DNA of 28,035 nt from Volvariella volvacea V23. Lineage: Eukaryota; Basidiomycota; Agaricomycetes; Agaricales; Pluteaceae. The DNA lies in assembly GCA_000349905.1 (NCBI GenBank), contig KB722736.1:1681596-1709630 (forward strand). The letters are read 5' to 3'. Shown in pieces: positions 1 through 10,838 of the stretch. Both the position numbers and the translations under genes were made by a program. Under the pieces are notes generated by a model. The model did no database searches, was not told the origin of the DNA, and saw nothing but the letters and a program-made list of their open reading frames with translations. Position 1 is the first letter of the stretch. Each line of letters begins with the position of its first letter.

Positions 1-3000
1 TGTTCCCCCGCGCCTTCAATGGACATCGTTGGTATCGACAACGCTTCGGTGATAGATATCCCAGAAATCGCAAGATTATTATCCCTTTCTTGCTTTAGCA
101 TCGCTTACGGATAAGTCCCATTTTATTTGAGACATTCCAAGGACTTTAGTATATTTAAAATATTCGTACCTATTAGGACTCTCGCTATTCACACTGTGCG
201 GCCCCGCGTAGTGAAGAAATAACTTGTAACCGAAATGCCCCCTGTGGAGAGATAGCATGTGTGTAAACTCAAATAGCCATCGGGGTCGGGGTCATTTATT
301 GTCTTGCCCGACGGTTGCGTCACCTGCCAAGAGTACTGGATCTGGAGAGGTTAAGCGCAAAGCAATTAAAGATTAGCAGCCTAACGTTCATAGGTGAATG
401 GAGATGGAAAGATGGGGATAATACGAGCCGGAAGCTATACGCCCTGTTGAGCAGTTCCGTTTAGCATGTGCTGTGCCCGAGAGTGCGATCCGAGGCAAGC
501 GTCTACTCCTTCTGGAGTGCTCGCCCGCCGGAGTGATGGATCCACCGAGGATGCATCAAATGTGACAGTGTTCAACAGACGCCCGTCGAACGGACTAGGC
601 TCAGTATCCTAGATTCTGGCGGTGGTCTACGCAATTGTGCCCGAGCGCGCATTGGGGAAGGTGTGCCTTCATTTTGGGACTAACACAAGAGGCCTGTGGA
701 CCGTGGAATCAGATGTGGATGCCAGTGCCACAGAAGGCATTGCTAGCGCCTTGACGCAACTCAGTAAGTGATTGGCATGGCCTTGGTGCCATCGTCGTGC
801 GCCACAACCCCCGCGCCTTCCGGGAGTTTCCAGAAGGCCATACCAAACAGGACCACATCAGCGCCGCCTATCGTGGCTGTCATCCGCCGCTCCCATGAAT
901 CTCGTCTCCATGCCTTATCCACGTTTGACCCAAAACCACAGCATCAACGATGACGGAAGGATATGTCCCAACAATCAAGAAATATCCACGCTGATAACTT
1001 GCTTCACGAAAATCAGTCGTTGCTAACCTAGGGGACATAACGCCATGCCAACTTAGCTATCCAAGTTATCCACAATGCCAAGGCGTTAGGTACCTCCTAG
1101 GCGCAACGATGGTTGTTTATGATATCATGGGCGTCCTAAAATGACGAAAGCTCGCTCTTTCTGCGGTGATATGGGGGATTAACTGCCACACTTCAGAGCT
1201 CCTGCGTGCCGGATCTTCTTAGTTTATTTTTCATACGCAATGCTGGACGAGAGGGCATCTTGGATTGGAAAGGGACATCACACAGGTAAGGGTATCGTTC
1301 CGCATTCGGGATCTATAACTAATCTGAACTCAAGCATGGGCATCTTGCCCACGAGGTGTCAGCTGATGTCGAAATAGTCGCAATACAAGAGCAAGCCTGA
1401 CACTCTCACTGTGCGGCGATGTTGCGATGATGTGTTCTATGAGAACATTTTTGATCTTTTGGGTGCTAGTATGGTCGCCACGCTCCATTATCAAACTTCG
1501 CCGTCTAACAGCAATGCTTGCCACAAAGTGACAACCAGCGTAAGCATCCACGATAAAGTGACTAATAAGCCTACATGACACCTTCTACAGCTCGAAAACT
1601 AATTGGGTATAACGGGAGTGAAGACTGGATTACACAATGACGCCTCATATGCTGTTATCAATAGAATCTGACATCACCCAAGTTGGCACCGCCAATACAA
1701 CGCTGAGCATACGTATGGGGTTCAGTGGCAGCATTGGTGGGTTGCAGTTTCCACACCAACGTAATGGCGTGGATGCATCAGGGCGTTGATCTCACCCACT
1801 TGCCAGTTTCCGACGATTTGGACCACCGCGACCAGCGAACACCGCCGGATGTGCTTAACAGGGAGGATTCGACCACTAGTGGTCGCGAAAAGCTTATGTC
1901 CCTGAAGGCAGGCACGAAGAAACTTTTGGTCACTTGCCGCGCAAGCGCAGAACAAATTCGAAATGTGTGGGAGGCGGCAACATGGGTGGGCAAGCACGAC
2001 CGCCAGCACGCACTGTGATAGATCGAGGGAAGGGAGACAAGGCGGCAGGAACTATGGCCCATTAGGTCCGAAACCTTCATTCATCAGGGTCTATTGCTCC
2101 CTTGCTACACAATCAACGACAGCAGTCAATATGATTGTGGAGGTTAGGAGGCGCGTGAACGCTAGTTTCGTTGCCACAGTCATCCCGTCTGGCCAGACTC
2201 TCGTTCCCCATCAGTCAGAACGCTGACCAGGTCCTCGATTGCCGCGTCATTTGTTGGACCCAACGTCATAAGTTCGCAATTGGGATGTGCTAAATCAAAT
2301 ACCGGTGCTATTATCGCAATTCCGGGTCAGGGTCCAATACGAACGATCGCTCGTCGCACCACCATGCATCTGGTCGTGGTTCCATTCTTCTATCCCATAT
2401 GCAAGGAGATGGAGGCGATAGTAAGGTGAAGCCGTCCAGTTCAACGGCCAGCCTGGATATGAGTTCCTGGTACTTGCTTTCATGAATCTGGCTAACCCAA
2501 GGCAAAGAGAGGATTGATCTCACTGCTTGATAGCCTTGATCGTGCAGGGATCGATAACCATCAATTCCGCCCTGACGTCTTCGCCTGTGTGCTATCCCGT
2601 CCAGGTAACGTGCCTCGACGGAGGCTGAGAAGCACGCCAAACCAAAGCAGAAGCACATGCTGTGTCACTGATCTACGCATTTACGAAAGCACTGATGTTC
2701 TTTTGAGGCGCAACAACGCGTTTCACCTCTCCAAAGCTTCACACCCTAGAAACGGAGACTTGTCTTGTGAGTTAGGTCACTTTCCGCTCGATTGACAGAC
2801 CTCGAGCCTCTTCCAGGACCGAATGCACCGGCACCTCGTGCCTAGGAGAAAATAGAAGCATCATCCGATAAAAGAACACTGATAGTCTGGATCCAGCCTC
2901 CTTATGGACAAATGGCACCTAGTCCGCTCATGTTAACGTATGCGCGATTTCTGTGGGAATGCCAGACGGACTTCATCAAATCAAGTGTTCACCCCGTGCA

Positions 3001-5979
3001 GGCAAAACAGCAGGAAAGAGTGGTGCCATTCATCAAATTTCTGTCTCAATCTGTCGCACTTACGACCATCTCCCGTTGGCAATACAATGACGCATGAAAA
3101 CTCGCACACTCACTGAATTGTCGGCGGGACAGTTGGTGGCTTGATGGCTGTTGGCAATACGGAGTTAGCGGTACGACATCAGCCCAACAATATAATGACG
3201 GCATTTCCATGATGGCATCCAGCGGGAAAGGGAGTTGCGCGCTGCGCCAGTGTCCGCCGTACAGTAAGCATAGCCATGTCGCTATTTTAAAATTAGCGCG
3301 TGCATGCCAACATCGTGGTTGCACGAGGCAGCCATCGTGGCACCTTTCCCACAGGCTGAGTTCCTGGGCTTCCCCGCATTCGTATCCTGTCGGATTTGGG
3401 AGTTGCTTATTAAAAGCGCAGCGCCTGCTTTGAATTGAGTCGCTCGGGTGCTGCCTTTCAACCAGCACAAAGCAGCGTGGTCCCGACGTGATCTGCACAT
3501 GGAGAATATGGGCATAAAGGGTGCATCCTTTGTAATTAACTATGCGGAGGTGACGAGTGAACGTGCAGGCGCACAAGCATTGACTAGCCTATGCCAAGGT
3601 TAATCAGGAGGGACAGTCAGCGTAATTAGCTTGGATTAGTATGACCAGTGTATGACTAGTGCTCGATCAGCTGGGTGGCAATATTACAATGCATGAGATT
3701 CTGCCTAAATGTCCGTTACAATGAATCTGCGAATTCATCTTCCCGGGTTAAAAAATCATGCTGGTGACACAAGCCGTATACCAGGAGTACCCCCAGGTAT
3801 AATCGCAAACCATGGAAGTATTTACTTTACCTCTGGAATGTGTATCCTCCAAGGTATAAACGTGTTATCAATTAATGAATTTTTGCAAGGTTATCTGCCT
3901 ATTGCCTATTGCCTTTGGTTATACCACCGGGACAATGGCCTGCACTCTTTAAGTTCAAGGCCCCAAAATGCAATGCGCCACACCCGAAGGTACTGGAACG
4001 TGGACACGGCGTATGGAACCTCACGAACCAGGACCATGGAATTCACACAGAAGCACCAACCATGACGATAGCACTGTCGATCTTGTAGTAGAACGTTCCA
4101 AGAGATGCGTGCGTGCGCAGCCTGTTGCAAAGAAAGCCTAGAGCTTCTTCGTGTGAGAGAGGGTTTGCAGGAGGTGTCATGTGTGCGGCAGTGTGCCCAG
4201 GTCCTGGAACCGAGGCAGATCCAATGCTCCACAAGGCCAAGGAGGTGGGATTTGGCCACTCAAATATAGTTCGCGACCTGACCTGTCCTAGGGCAGAGTG
4301 CTCGCTGTGAAGTGAACGCCATAAACGAGGGTGATTGAATTGCCCCTCCAATAGATCGTCATATAAAAGTGTGCATTACGGGAACTTACATGCTCTTCAT
4401 TTACATATGGGGTTGGAGAAACACGAGCGTGAATTATTAAATGCACACCCGATGGTGCTATCAGGGGAGTAGCAGTTAATATTACGGTCGAACGTGTGCT
4501 GGCGGCCAGTAAGCCTTCCAGAAAGTCGTGTCGATCTGGAAGTGCCCTTGCTTGCGTTGCTAAACCAATGGAGAGGTCGATACGCTCGAGTTGAGAACAC
4601 ACTAGACACAGGGACAGACAATGCCCGGGTTCTCGACTTCAGAGAAGGGAGTGCCCTCGCTTATGTGCCCTCGCTTGGCCTGCACGGATAGAGACAGCGC
4701 CAATGTAGGGAGTTCATTCCCTAGGGTAGGGCATTGCCCCTCGGGATGTCCTGTGTAGTCGGACATCGTGGCCTAGGGATAGCCGAGCTGTTACCCGGAA
4801 TGTAGGCTGTGTAGACAGCGATACTAAGGATGAAAGTCAGATAGATAAGGATTCAAAGCGGAATAGGAGCCACGCACGCACTCTTAAAGCGGATGGCGTG
4901 AACTATCGCCATGATAGCTCTGATATAGCAGGAGTTGCGAGAACAGGAGCCAACTAATATCGGTCTAGGATACGTGCAACGGACTCCGTTGCTATCTCTC
5001 CTTGTTCGCGCCAAGCCCAAGGTTCTGCAGATAAGGAGATTCATCGCGACAATCAGGCGGAACGATGTAGCTCCTGTACCCGCAGATTGGCTGGCCAAGA
5101 TGGAGAACTGGGAGTATATCCCAAGATACGTCCGATACGGACCTTCTTCCGCTCGGCGTTCTAACCATAGAAAGACAAAAAAGAAGGAAAAAAAAATAAG
5201 AACGTGTACATTTCCTGAAAATATAGATAGAAAGGGGAAAGAAGAAACCAGTCAAGTTAAGCCCCCATCCCCGAGTCCGAAGGTGTTACAAATTCGGGTA
5301 CCTCTTACAGCACCAGTTGGAAAGTTGGCAGAGAGGACAAACCAACCTGACAACATACAGCAACGCAGGTTTACTGTGTTGAACATGTATGGTGAGTTCT
5401 CATTTCTATGTTTTTTGGGGGTTCGGGGAGTCACCGGGATCGACTATGGAACCTGGGTGCCTATGCCGATCCAATGACCGAGGGCACTGGATACCTAAGT
5501 GACAAGGGCACCCAAGCCTTTCGGTTAACGTTCTTGGGCCCCCTCTTTCATTGACAGCGTTGAATTAAGGGGAAGAAGGCAGTACCGCAGGTGGGGCTCT
5601 GAGTGGTGCATACGGTCATGATATGCGAAGGTATTACGCTAGGAAAGCGAGACTCGGTCATGCTTGGAGTTTGCCCGCTGTCGTAAACGCTTGACATGAT
5701 TGGTGGGTGCGTAGAAGAAACAAGTTAGAACCGGTACCTCCGCGCCAGAGTGTCGGTACGAGAGGGAAGGCGTCCCCTGATGGCTATCAATGACCAAACC
5801 TCTTTGCTCATGCACATACCAGATATCCACAATTGTGTTGTAGAGCTCAAGTTCCGTGTCATGAGGGCGCGTGCATAGACGTAAGTTTCACGGAGATGCG
5901 CAGTGTTTGTAGCTCAGTACTTAACAGGAATGAGGATCTGGAGGAGATGCCTTGAATCCGGACCCCCAGTAGGATTTCT
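1..5979. other. Non-coding or heavily decayed region
   Basis: I find no convincing gene here. Open frames are short, overlap on both strands and show no domain motif, no run of phase-matched exons and no codon pattern like that of the genes further right. The longest open frame (4935-5477, +) contains an A-rich low-complexity stretch and matches nothing I recognise. Two short stretches (1.7-2.0 kb and 2.3-2.65 kb) read somewhat like protein but cannot be assigned to a family or even to a strand. No tRNA-like box B and no rRNA signature was seen. Decayed transposon or gene remnants are the most likely content; this is inference. Confidence 0.5.
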
Positions 5980-6221
5980 TTAGATACCTGTTATCAAAAA
6001 ATGAGTTGCGGTAAGGCCGTTCCAGGGCCGTGGCTCCCAGTGATGGTTCTGAACTATAACAGAAACGGCGATCAGGATCTTGTTCCCAATGCCATCGTGG
6101 CGCCCAACATTCATCACGGAGCTTGTCACGCCTCTTGATCCAAATATGACATGTTCTGAGTCGGGTGATAACTCGAAAGCTTGGATGGCATTGAGGGTCT
6201 CTAGTACGTATACAGTAGGTG
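5980..6221 (-). pseudogene. Possible WD40-like relic
   Basis: On the minus strand a pyrimidine-rich tract ending in CGACAG (acceptor just above 6221) leads into a frame that reads roughly TVYVLETLNAIQAFELSPDS, then EHVIFGSRG. The AFELSPDSEHVIFGS stretch resembles the SPDG...SGS signature of WD40 repeats. Basidiomycete NACHT proteins often carry C-terminal WD40 repeats, so a decayed tail of such a gene is conceivable. Only one repeat-like unit is visible, the frame ends at 5980, and no NACHT core lies beside it. The opposite strand contains an equally short stretch that could be read as FG-GAP-like, so chance resemblance is a real alternative. Confidence 0.2.
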
Positions 6222-7182
6222 CTGTCGTGGTTGATGAAAGAACAAAGACAAGACACAAAGGCCAATAATTACTTGTTTTGGATTATTTGAGTAAGATAAG
6301 TTGCCGGATTTCATCTAACCCAACTGGAGCTGTTTCTTCTCTTTCGTATTTTCGTTACACACTCGGGCTTCTCCTAAATTCTAAAAGCCAGACATCCCCG
6401 TCTCTGGGTCTGATCCACCCAACACGAGCAGAAAATCTCACTCAGCACATCTCTTATTCTTTTTCTCTGTCCGAGTCGGTCACGAGGAATTCAAGGTCCG
6501 ACGCCGGGGACGGGCTTGAGGTCATCACACCAAACGCCGTCGCGCCTGAAGGTGAGTACTGCACCGATTCGAAAGCGGTGTAGGAAAAGAGACACGAAAT
6601 ATTTGTGACCCTCGAAAAACAAGAGGAAAAAAAAGGGTAGGAAATTTAAAACGGCGGTTGTCTAGAACGCAGGGCAGGCGCATGTCACTTCCATTCCATA
6701 ACACGGCATCAAGTGCACCTGCAAATAATTACGATTACACGAGGAGGGGGTCACGATGGAGAGACGGAATAATGAGATTGAGAGTGCTCACAAGGTCAAC
6801 GTGACCGGTGCGTTGTGCCCATAGGAAAGGGAACTGTGTTTTTGTGCATCAAAGGCAAAGGCCCAAATCTCACAGGCGAACGTTCGAGCGCACAAATACG
6901 TGCAACATTTTACAGTTATAGCACTGCTCCAAGCTTCGCGCGTCATGGGTATATGCAATACAGTCCAACTGACAGCCTGGGTACAATATCCTGCGCTTCA
7001 CGTTCACATGATTGCACCGGCCTCCGAACAGCGTCATGGGGGGAGGGAGGGAAAGACAAAGCTCCAAGGGAAGGGGGTTCGGGGTACTGTGAAGCCGAGG
7101 TAATGACAATGATTTGCTATCACGCTCCTACCAACAATTGAAATGCAAGCCTACACTCGCCAGGTTTTTGATAGTCGAACGC

Positions 7183-7213
7183 GGGGCTCGGTGGGGGGGC
7201 TCGGGGGCTCGGG
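7183..7213 (+). other. G-quadruplex-type motif (+ strand)
   Basis: Four G runs of at least three (GGGG, a run of seven, GGGGG, GGG) are separated by loops of 3 to 6 nt, with the loop CTC repeated. This fits the standard G3+N1-7 pattern for an intramolecular G-quadruplex. It lies in non-coding DNA with no gene close enough to suggest a regulatory role. Folding is inferred from pattern only. Confidence 0.55.
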
Positions 7214-8428
7214 TGTGAAGAAGCAAGGTCGGTGACATGTATGTACATCGTGATATAGGGGGCGGGGAATAGCCGGTGCTGGGGTCGCAAGGGATGGTGT
7301 AGGTTATAGTGTAACAGCGCCAAGATGGGGATCGAGGCGGCTGGCGATATGGTCTGCGTAAGGGCGCGCAGTCCGAGGTGTACACTCTAATTGTGGTTGT
7401 GCGTGGTGTAGTAGGCTTTGACTCTGAGGCACACCACCAGTATTACCAGTGATTGGCTTTAGGAGGTACTACATAATGCCCAGCTTCAGACGACTCTGCC
7501 AATGTCCGCATGGACGTAATGTGCTTGCCTTGCTTCCTACTTACCTACTACCGCCTGGATCCTCATTTTCTCCTAGGCGTTCATTAAACCCCGGAGAATC
7601 AACGTTAATCACGCCCCATCCATCACGCAGCACCAGCCGACGCCATCGATATCGCCTAAACCTGCACCGCGAGCGTCGCCTATCCTAAGCCTAATCCTGT
7701 GCCACTGGCAGCGTGACAACTTGCTGCCCGACTCCGACTCCGAGTCGGGGTTGGCTTGCCCCTTGGGTCATGCAGTGCCAGACAGAGCCTTCCAACTTGG
7801 GCTCGACTGCCAGTGCTGCATCAACTTTGAGCCTGCCTCTCGGGTTCGGTTCTCGTTGACACTCGGTGGGACTGGCGATTACTCGCCGTCGGAAAGTTCA
7901 ATCATTCAGCAAAGGCGAACTTTGGATGACGCTTCGCTTCGCTTGTCTTGTCAGTGGTCGCCTGTCAAAGAGCATCAAGATCAAACGAAGGTCGGGTGTG
8001 GTGTGATACAGCACTTGTCGGTGCCATGATACGTCGTAGGAGTGTCAAGTGTTGCTAGTGATACCCACGCATACGGTGATTGGCGTCAAGTCTGGGTCTG
8101 GGGCCTTCTTGTATTAAATATAGGTGTTGCGAGTCCAATGACATCGATGGACATAAATCGACAAAATAATCGCAATTAAATTACCCAAGGCGACAAAAGC
8201 GACTCGACATGCTCTTCAAGCCAGTCAACACGATCCTCATGCTAACGAGAACAAAGCACCCTTCCTAGGCAGTCAATCTCTGGTCTTTGACAGCATCAAT
8301 TAGAACACCAAGACCCTGACCTCCTCAACCTGAGATACTGCACGACAACACGCTGATGACCGACGGCCACCTCGACTCGAACAAACCGCACCAGATCTCG
8401 CCGTCACGGCTGATGGGGAGTACATAAA

Positions 8429-8451
8429 CCCCCCTGCCCCTCCCCTTCCCC
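8429..8451 (-). other. G-quadruplex-type motif (- strand)
   Basis: The plus strand carries C runs of six, four, four and four separated by TG, T and TT, so the minus strand has four G runs with loops of 1 to 2 nt. Such short loops are expected to favour a stable quadruplex. It could instead be the CT-rich tract of a fungal core promoter, since ACATAAA precedes it, but no supported gene follows. Confidence 0.55.
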
Positions 8452-9343
8452 TTCCTTCCAACTGAATAACCCAATAATAAAAAAATTTGACATTACCATC
8501 GAATTGAAATGGCTATATCCAAATTGGGCCGGGGTCGGAGGTCCTGGACCATGGCGCATCGACAGGCGTTGGAGAGATTGTCATGGAAGATGCCTAGTTT
8601 GGTTCTAGGTTGGCCCGAACACGCACGCGGGCGAGGGGGGAGGGAAGACGAGGAAGGCCCGATAAAGGCCCTCGTGGGGGTGCTATGTATGGCATGCTGC
8701 ATACCAATCTCGTCCGTCAACGAGGCTCATAGCTCAGAACCAAGACCGATTGCGCCCTGAAAAGGAGATGGAGACGCGAAAGGGAGGTGCGCGCGTTCAG
8801 GGGCGAGATGGTGATTTTGATTTAGCCCGAGGAGAGGAGGGGAACGATGGGTTGTGTATTCGTGAGATTCGTGAGATGTATGTACATGGATGCGGTGGCA
8901 TGCTGTGGTGACACGGTGCACGCGTCGACGTGATGAACTTGAAAGGGACCAAAAAGACTCGACCCGACTCGACCAAGCGAAGTGGATTGAATTGACAGAA
9001 GCGAAGCAAAGACAGGAAGCAGGGACCCTACATAAGAAATGCGAATACGAATGCGGATTCGGATTCCTCTACAGCGCTATGCGAATAGATAATACAGACC
9101 GAATACAATAAGAGCGGAGAGGAAAATGGACGAGTGGGATGCAGTATGAGCGTGCGTGAGAAGATGAAGAGAAGAAGAGAAGACCGATTCGGACAGGAAA
9201 TGCTAGGGCGGGAAGTGAAGCGAAGGGACGTGGATGGATCATATTAAATAGAGTGCCAGATCCCTCCGCTTACGGACATGATGGGGTTTGTGGGGGCCAC
9301 GGTTGGCAAGGAGTCTAATTCGATACTGTCAAGAGGAATTAGG

Positions 9344-10074
9344 TTATAGGGTCCGCGCCTCGGATGAAGCAAGGCCGAGGCCGAGAAGGCGCGTGTTGGG
9401 AAGGGCGTAGAGGCGGTACTCGAGGTGCGAGGTGGGACGATGCTGGGATTGGAGCGGATGGGGGAGTGGGAAGCAGGCGGGGTGGTGCCGGGGTTCGGTG
9501 CTGGTGGTTCGATTACATCTTTGTGTCTGAGTCAGTAATGCAGACGTAGCGTGCAACGGGGTGGAGCGTGCCAAAACGAAAAAAGACTGACCGAGATCTG
9601 CACGATGGACTTTGGGAGCGCGGGCTGCTCAATGTCGACGGCGCGCATGACACAGGTTCCAGGCCCCGAGTTGGTGCAGACGAGGAAGCTGACAATCTTG
9701 TAGTTTTCGTCGTACTCGAGGGTGCAGGTGAAGTCCTCCGTCCAGCTTCTGCGGCTTTTCTTCCACATCCAGGTCACGCTGGCCGAGATGATGGACTTGC
9801 GCGAGGAAGGGTCGATGTGGACGGAGTGGACGCGGGTGTCGGTGCGGACCCAGTGGGTGGCGAGGAGGTCAAAGTAGGAGCGGATCGCGTTGAGCCCGGT
9901 GAGTCTGGAGGTGTGGGGGTGCGGGCAGGACGCGGGGGCATGCTGGATGGTTACGGGGCGGGTTGTGGAGAAGTGGCTGAGTAACTCGATAGGGGGAGTG
10001 TTGTTGGCGAGGGCGTTGAAAAAGTTGTGTGTGGACTGGATGAGCTGGTTGGATGTCGAGGAAGTGGCGACCAT
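9344..10074 (-). CDS. SnoaL/NTF2-like domain protein
   Basis: Two exons: 10074-9592 and 9526-9344, joined in phase 0 across a 65-nt intron (donor GTCAGT, branch-like CTGAC, acceptor CTCAG), giving 221 residues. The start at 10074 (MVATSSTSNQ) is preferred over the upstream in-frame ATGs because a TATATAAG box lies only about 43 nt before it. The first about 155 residues look like an alpha+beta NTF2 fold: an N-terminal helix (LIQSTHNFFNALANN), a middle helix (LNAIRSYFDLLATHW), then strands around ASVTWMWKK, WTEDFTCTLEYDE and IVSFLVCTNSG. Fungal SnoaL-like proteins are mostly uncharacterised small-molecule-binding or isomerase/cyclase-type proteins; no catalytic residue can be assigned. The second exon (about 60 residues) is Pro/Arg/His-rich with no fold I recognise, so retention of the intron, giving a different tail ending at 9532, is an alternative. 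The gene is divergent from the large gene that starts at 10839. Confidence 0.7.
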
Positions 10075-10838
10075 GATTTTGAGTGGGGCTGACGGCAGGC
10101 TGAGGGACGGGGGGAGCTTATATAGCAGCCATGGCACGGCTCGGGCAGAAGGGGAGGGGACCCCATGGCCGCGAGTGTGACACGGCAAGCACGACTGCTC
10201 GATTCGACTGCCCAACCTTGAATCTGCCTGCAGCCCATCTCGCCAGCCCACCCGCTGCGCCACTGACTGCCCGTCGCTCCCAGCCCAGCCCGTCACCATC
10301 AATCCCCACCCAATCGTCGGACTTGCTCCCGCTATGTCACCTTCCCTGCAAATGGAACTCTATTGCACCCATTTCATATTCTTTAGCATACCGGTTATCG
10401 ATGATTCCTTCCGATACTCTGATCTCATCACCCAGGGACTCAGATCCATGTCCAACCCATTCATTTATTTATTTTCAAAATGTTAACCTTAATCTTAGCT
10501 TTCCTTTATTTTCCCTTTATTTTCTCGGGCGATAATGGCACGTGGCGATAACCCTTACCCAATTCCCAGCTTGGCATCCTCCTGCTTCCCTCCTTCCTCA
10601 TCGTTCCTGTCGTCCGCCACGCCCTCCCCGCCGTCGCGCCAGCCGACGAGCTCCGCGTTTCATGCCCCTTTACTGCTAGACACATCCCCATTATCTGCAT
10701 TGTCCTTCACGATCACGCCTTTCAACCTATCTCAGGTTAGCAACGACCCACGACCAACAAACAACGCATCCCAATCGTCCTTTTTCGTCTGCCGCAAGTT
10801 CCAAAAATCGCCAAATATTCAACCATCAAGCCTGCCCA
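10075..10838. promoter_or_regulatory. Shared divergent promoter interval
   Basis: About 0.76 kb separate the starts of the minus-strand SnoaL-like gene and the plus-strand large gene. The SnoaL side has a clear TATATAAG box. On the other side are C/T-rich stretches (about 10.56-10.66 kb) and AT-rich runs (10.46-10.53 kb), typical of fungal upstream DNA, but no obvious TATA box close to 10839. Open frames crossing the interval look like chance readings of C-rich DNA. Confidence 0.5.
10117..10124 (-). promoter_or_regulatory. TATA box of the SnoaL-like gene
   Basis: TATATAAG on the minus strand, about 43 nt upstream of the chosen ATG at 10074. The spacing fits a transcription start with a very short 5' leader and argues against translation starting at the upstream in-frame ATGs (10302 and 10299), which lie before the box. 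Confidence 0.6.

Larger units (their letters stand above)
6526..9343. other. Intergenic region without a supported gene
   Basis: No open frame here has both a plausible start and recognisable content. The region does contain G-rich and C-rich tracts (7.03-7.10, 7.18-7.22 and 8.43-8.46 kb), an inverted repeat with an 8-nt stem near 7727-7750 (CCCGACTC pairing with GAGTCGGG), and two copies of the 12-mer ATGTATGTACAT (7237-7248 and 8876-8887). The right end is probably the 3' flank of the minus-strand SnoaL-like gene that ends at 9344. An 83-codon open frame at 8509-8760 follows a CT-rich tract but has a similar-sized frame on the other strand, so it is not called. Confidence 0.5.

Noticed and set aside
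1722..2018. Protein-like open frames on both strands
   Set aside because: Both strands look about equally plausible and neither matches a family I know, so neither can be supported.
2311..2658. 115-codon open frame on - with a reasonable-looking middle part
   Set aside because: No motif, no flanking phase-matched exon and no identified family.
3046..3576. 176-codon open frame on -
   Set aside because: Composition is random-looking (many Cys, His, Trp), there is no family resemblance, and an overlapping frame exists on the other strand.
4935..5477. 180-codon open frame on +, longest in the left arm, with PKVLQIR occurring twice
   Set aside because: It contains an A-rich run giving a Lys-rich low-complexity stretch, has no recognisable domain, and the duplicated heptapeptide differs at the DNA level; not enough to call a gene.
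7030..7080. G-rich stretch as a third quadruplex
   Set aside because: The first three G runs are close but the next run lies about 17 nt away, outside the usual loop limit.
8509..8760. 83-codon open frame on + after a CT-rich tract
   Set aside because: A similar-sized frame overlaps on the minus strand, and no domain or splice context supports it.
9568..9984. 138-codon Gly/Val/Asp-rich frame on +
   Set aside because: It is the antisense shadow of the SnoaL-like gene.
10131..10535. 134-codon frame on + in the divergent promoter interval
   Set aside because: Pro/Ser/Leu-rich reading of C-rich DNA, overlapping the TATA box and promoter of the SnoaL-like gene.
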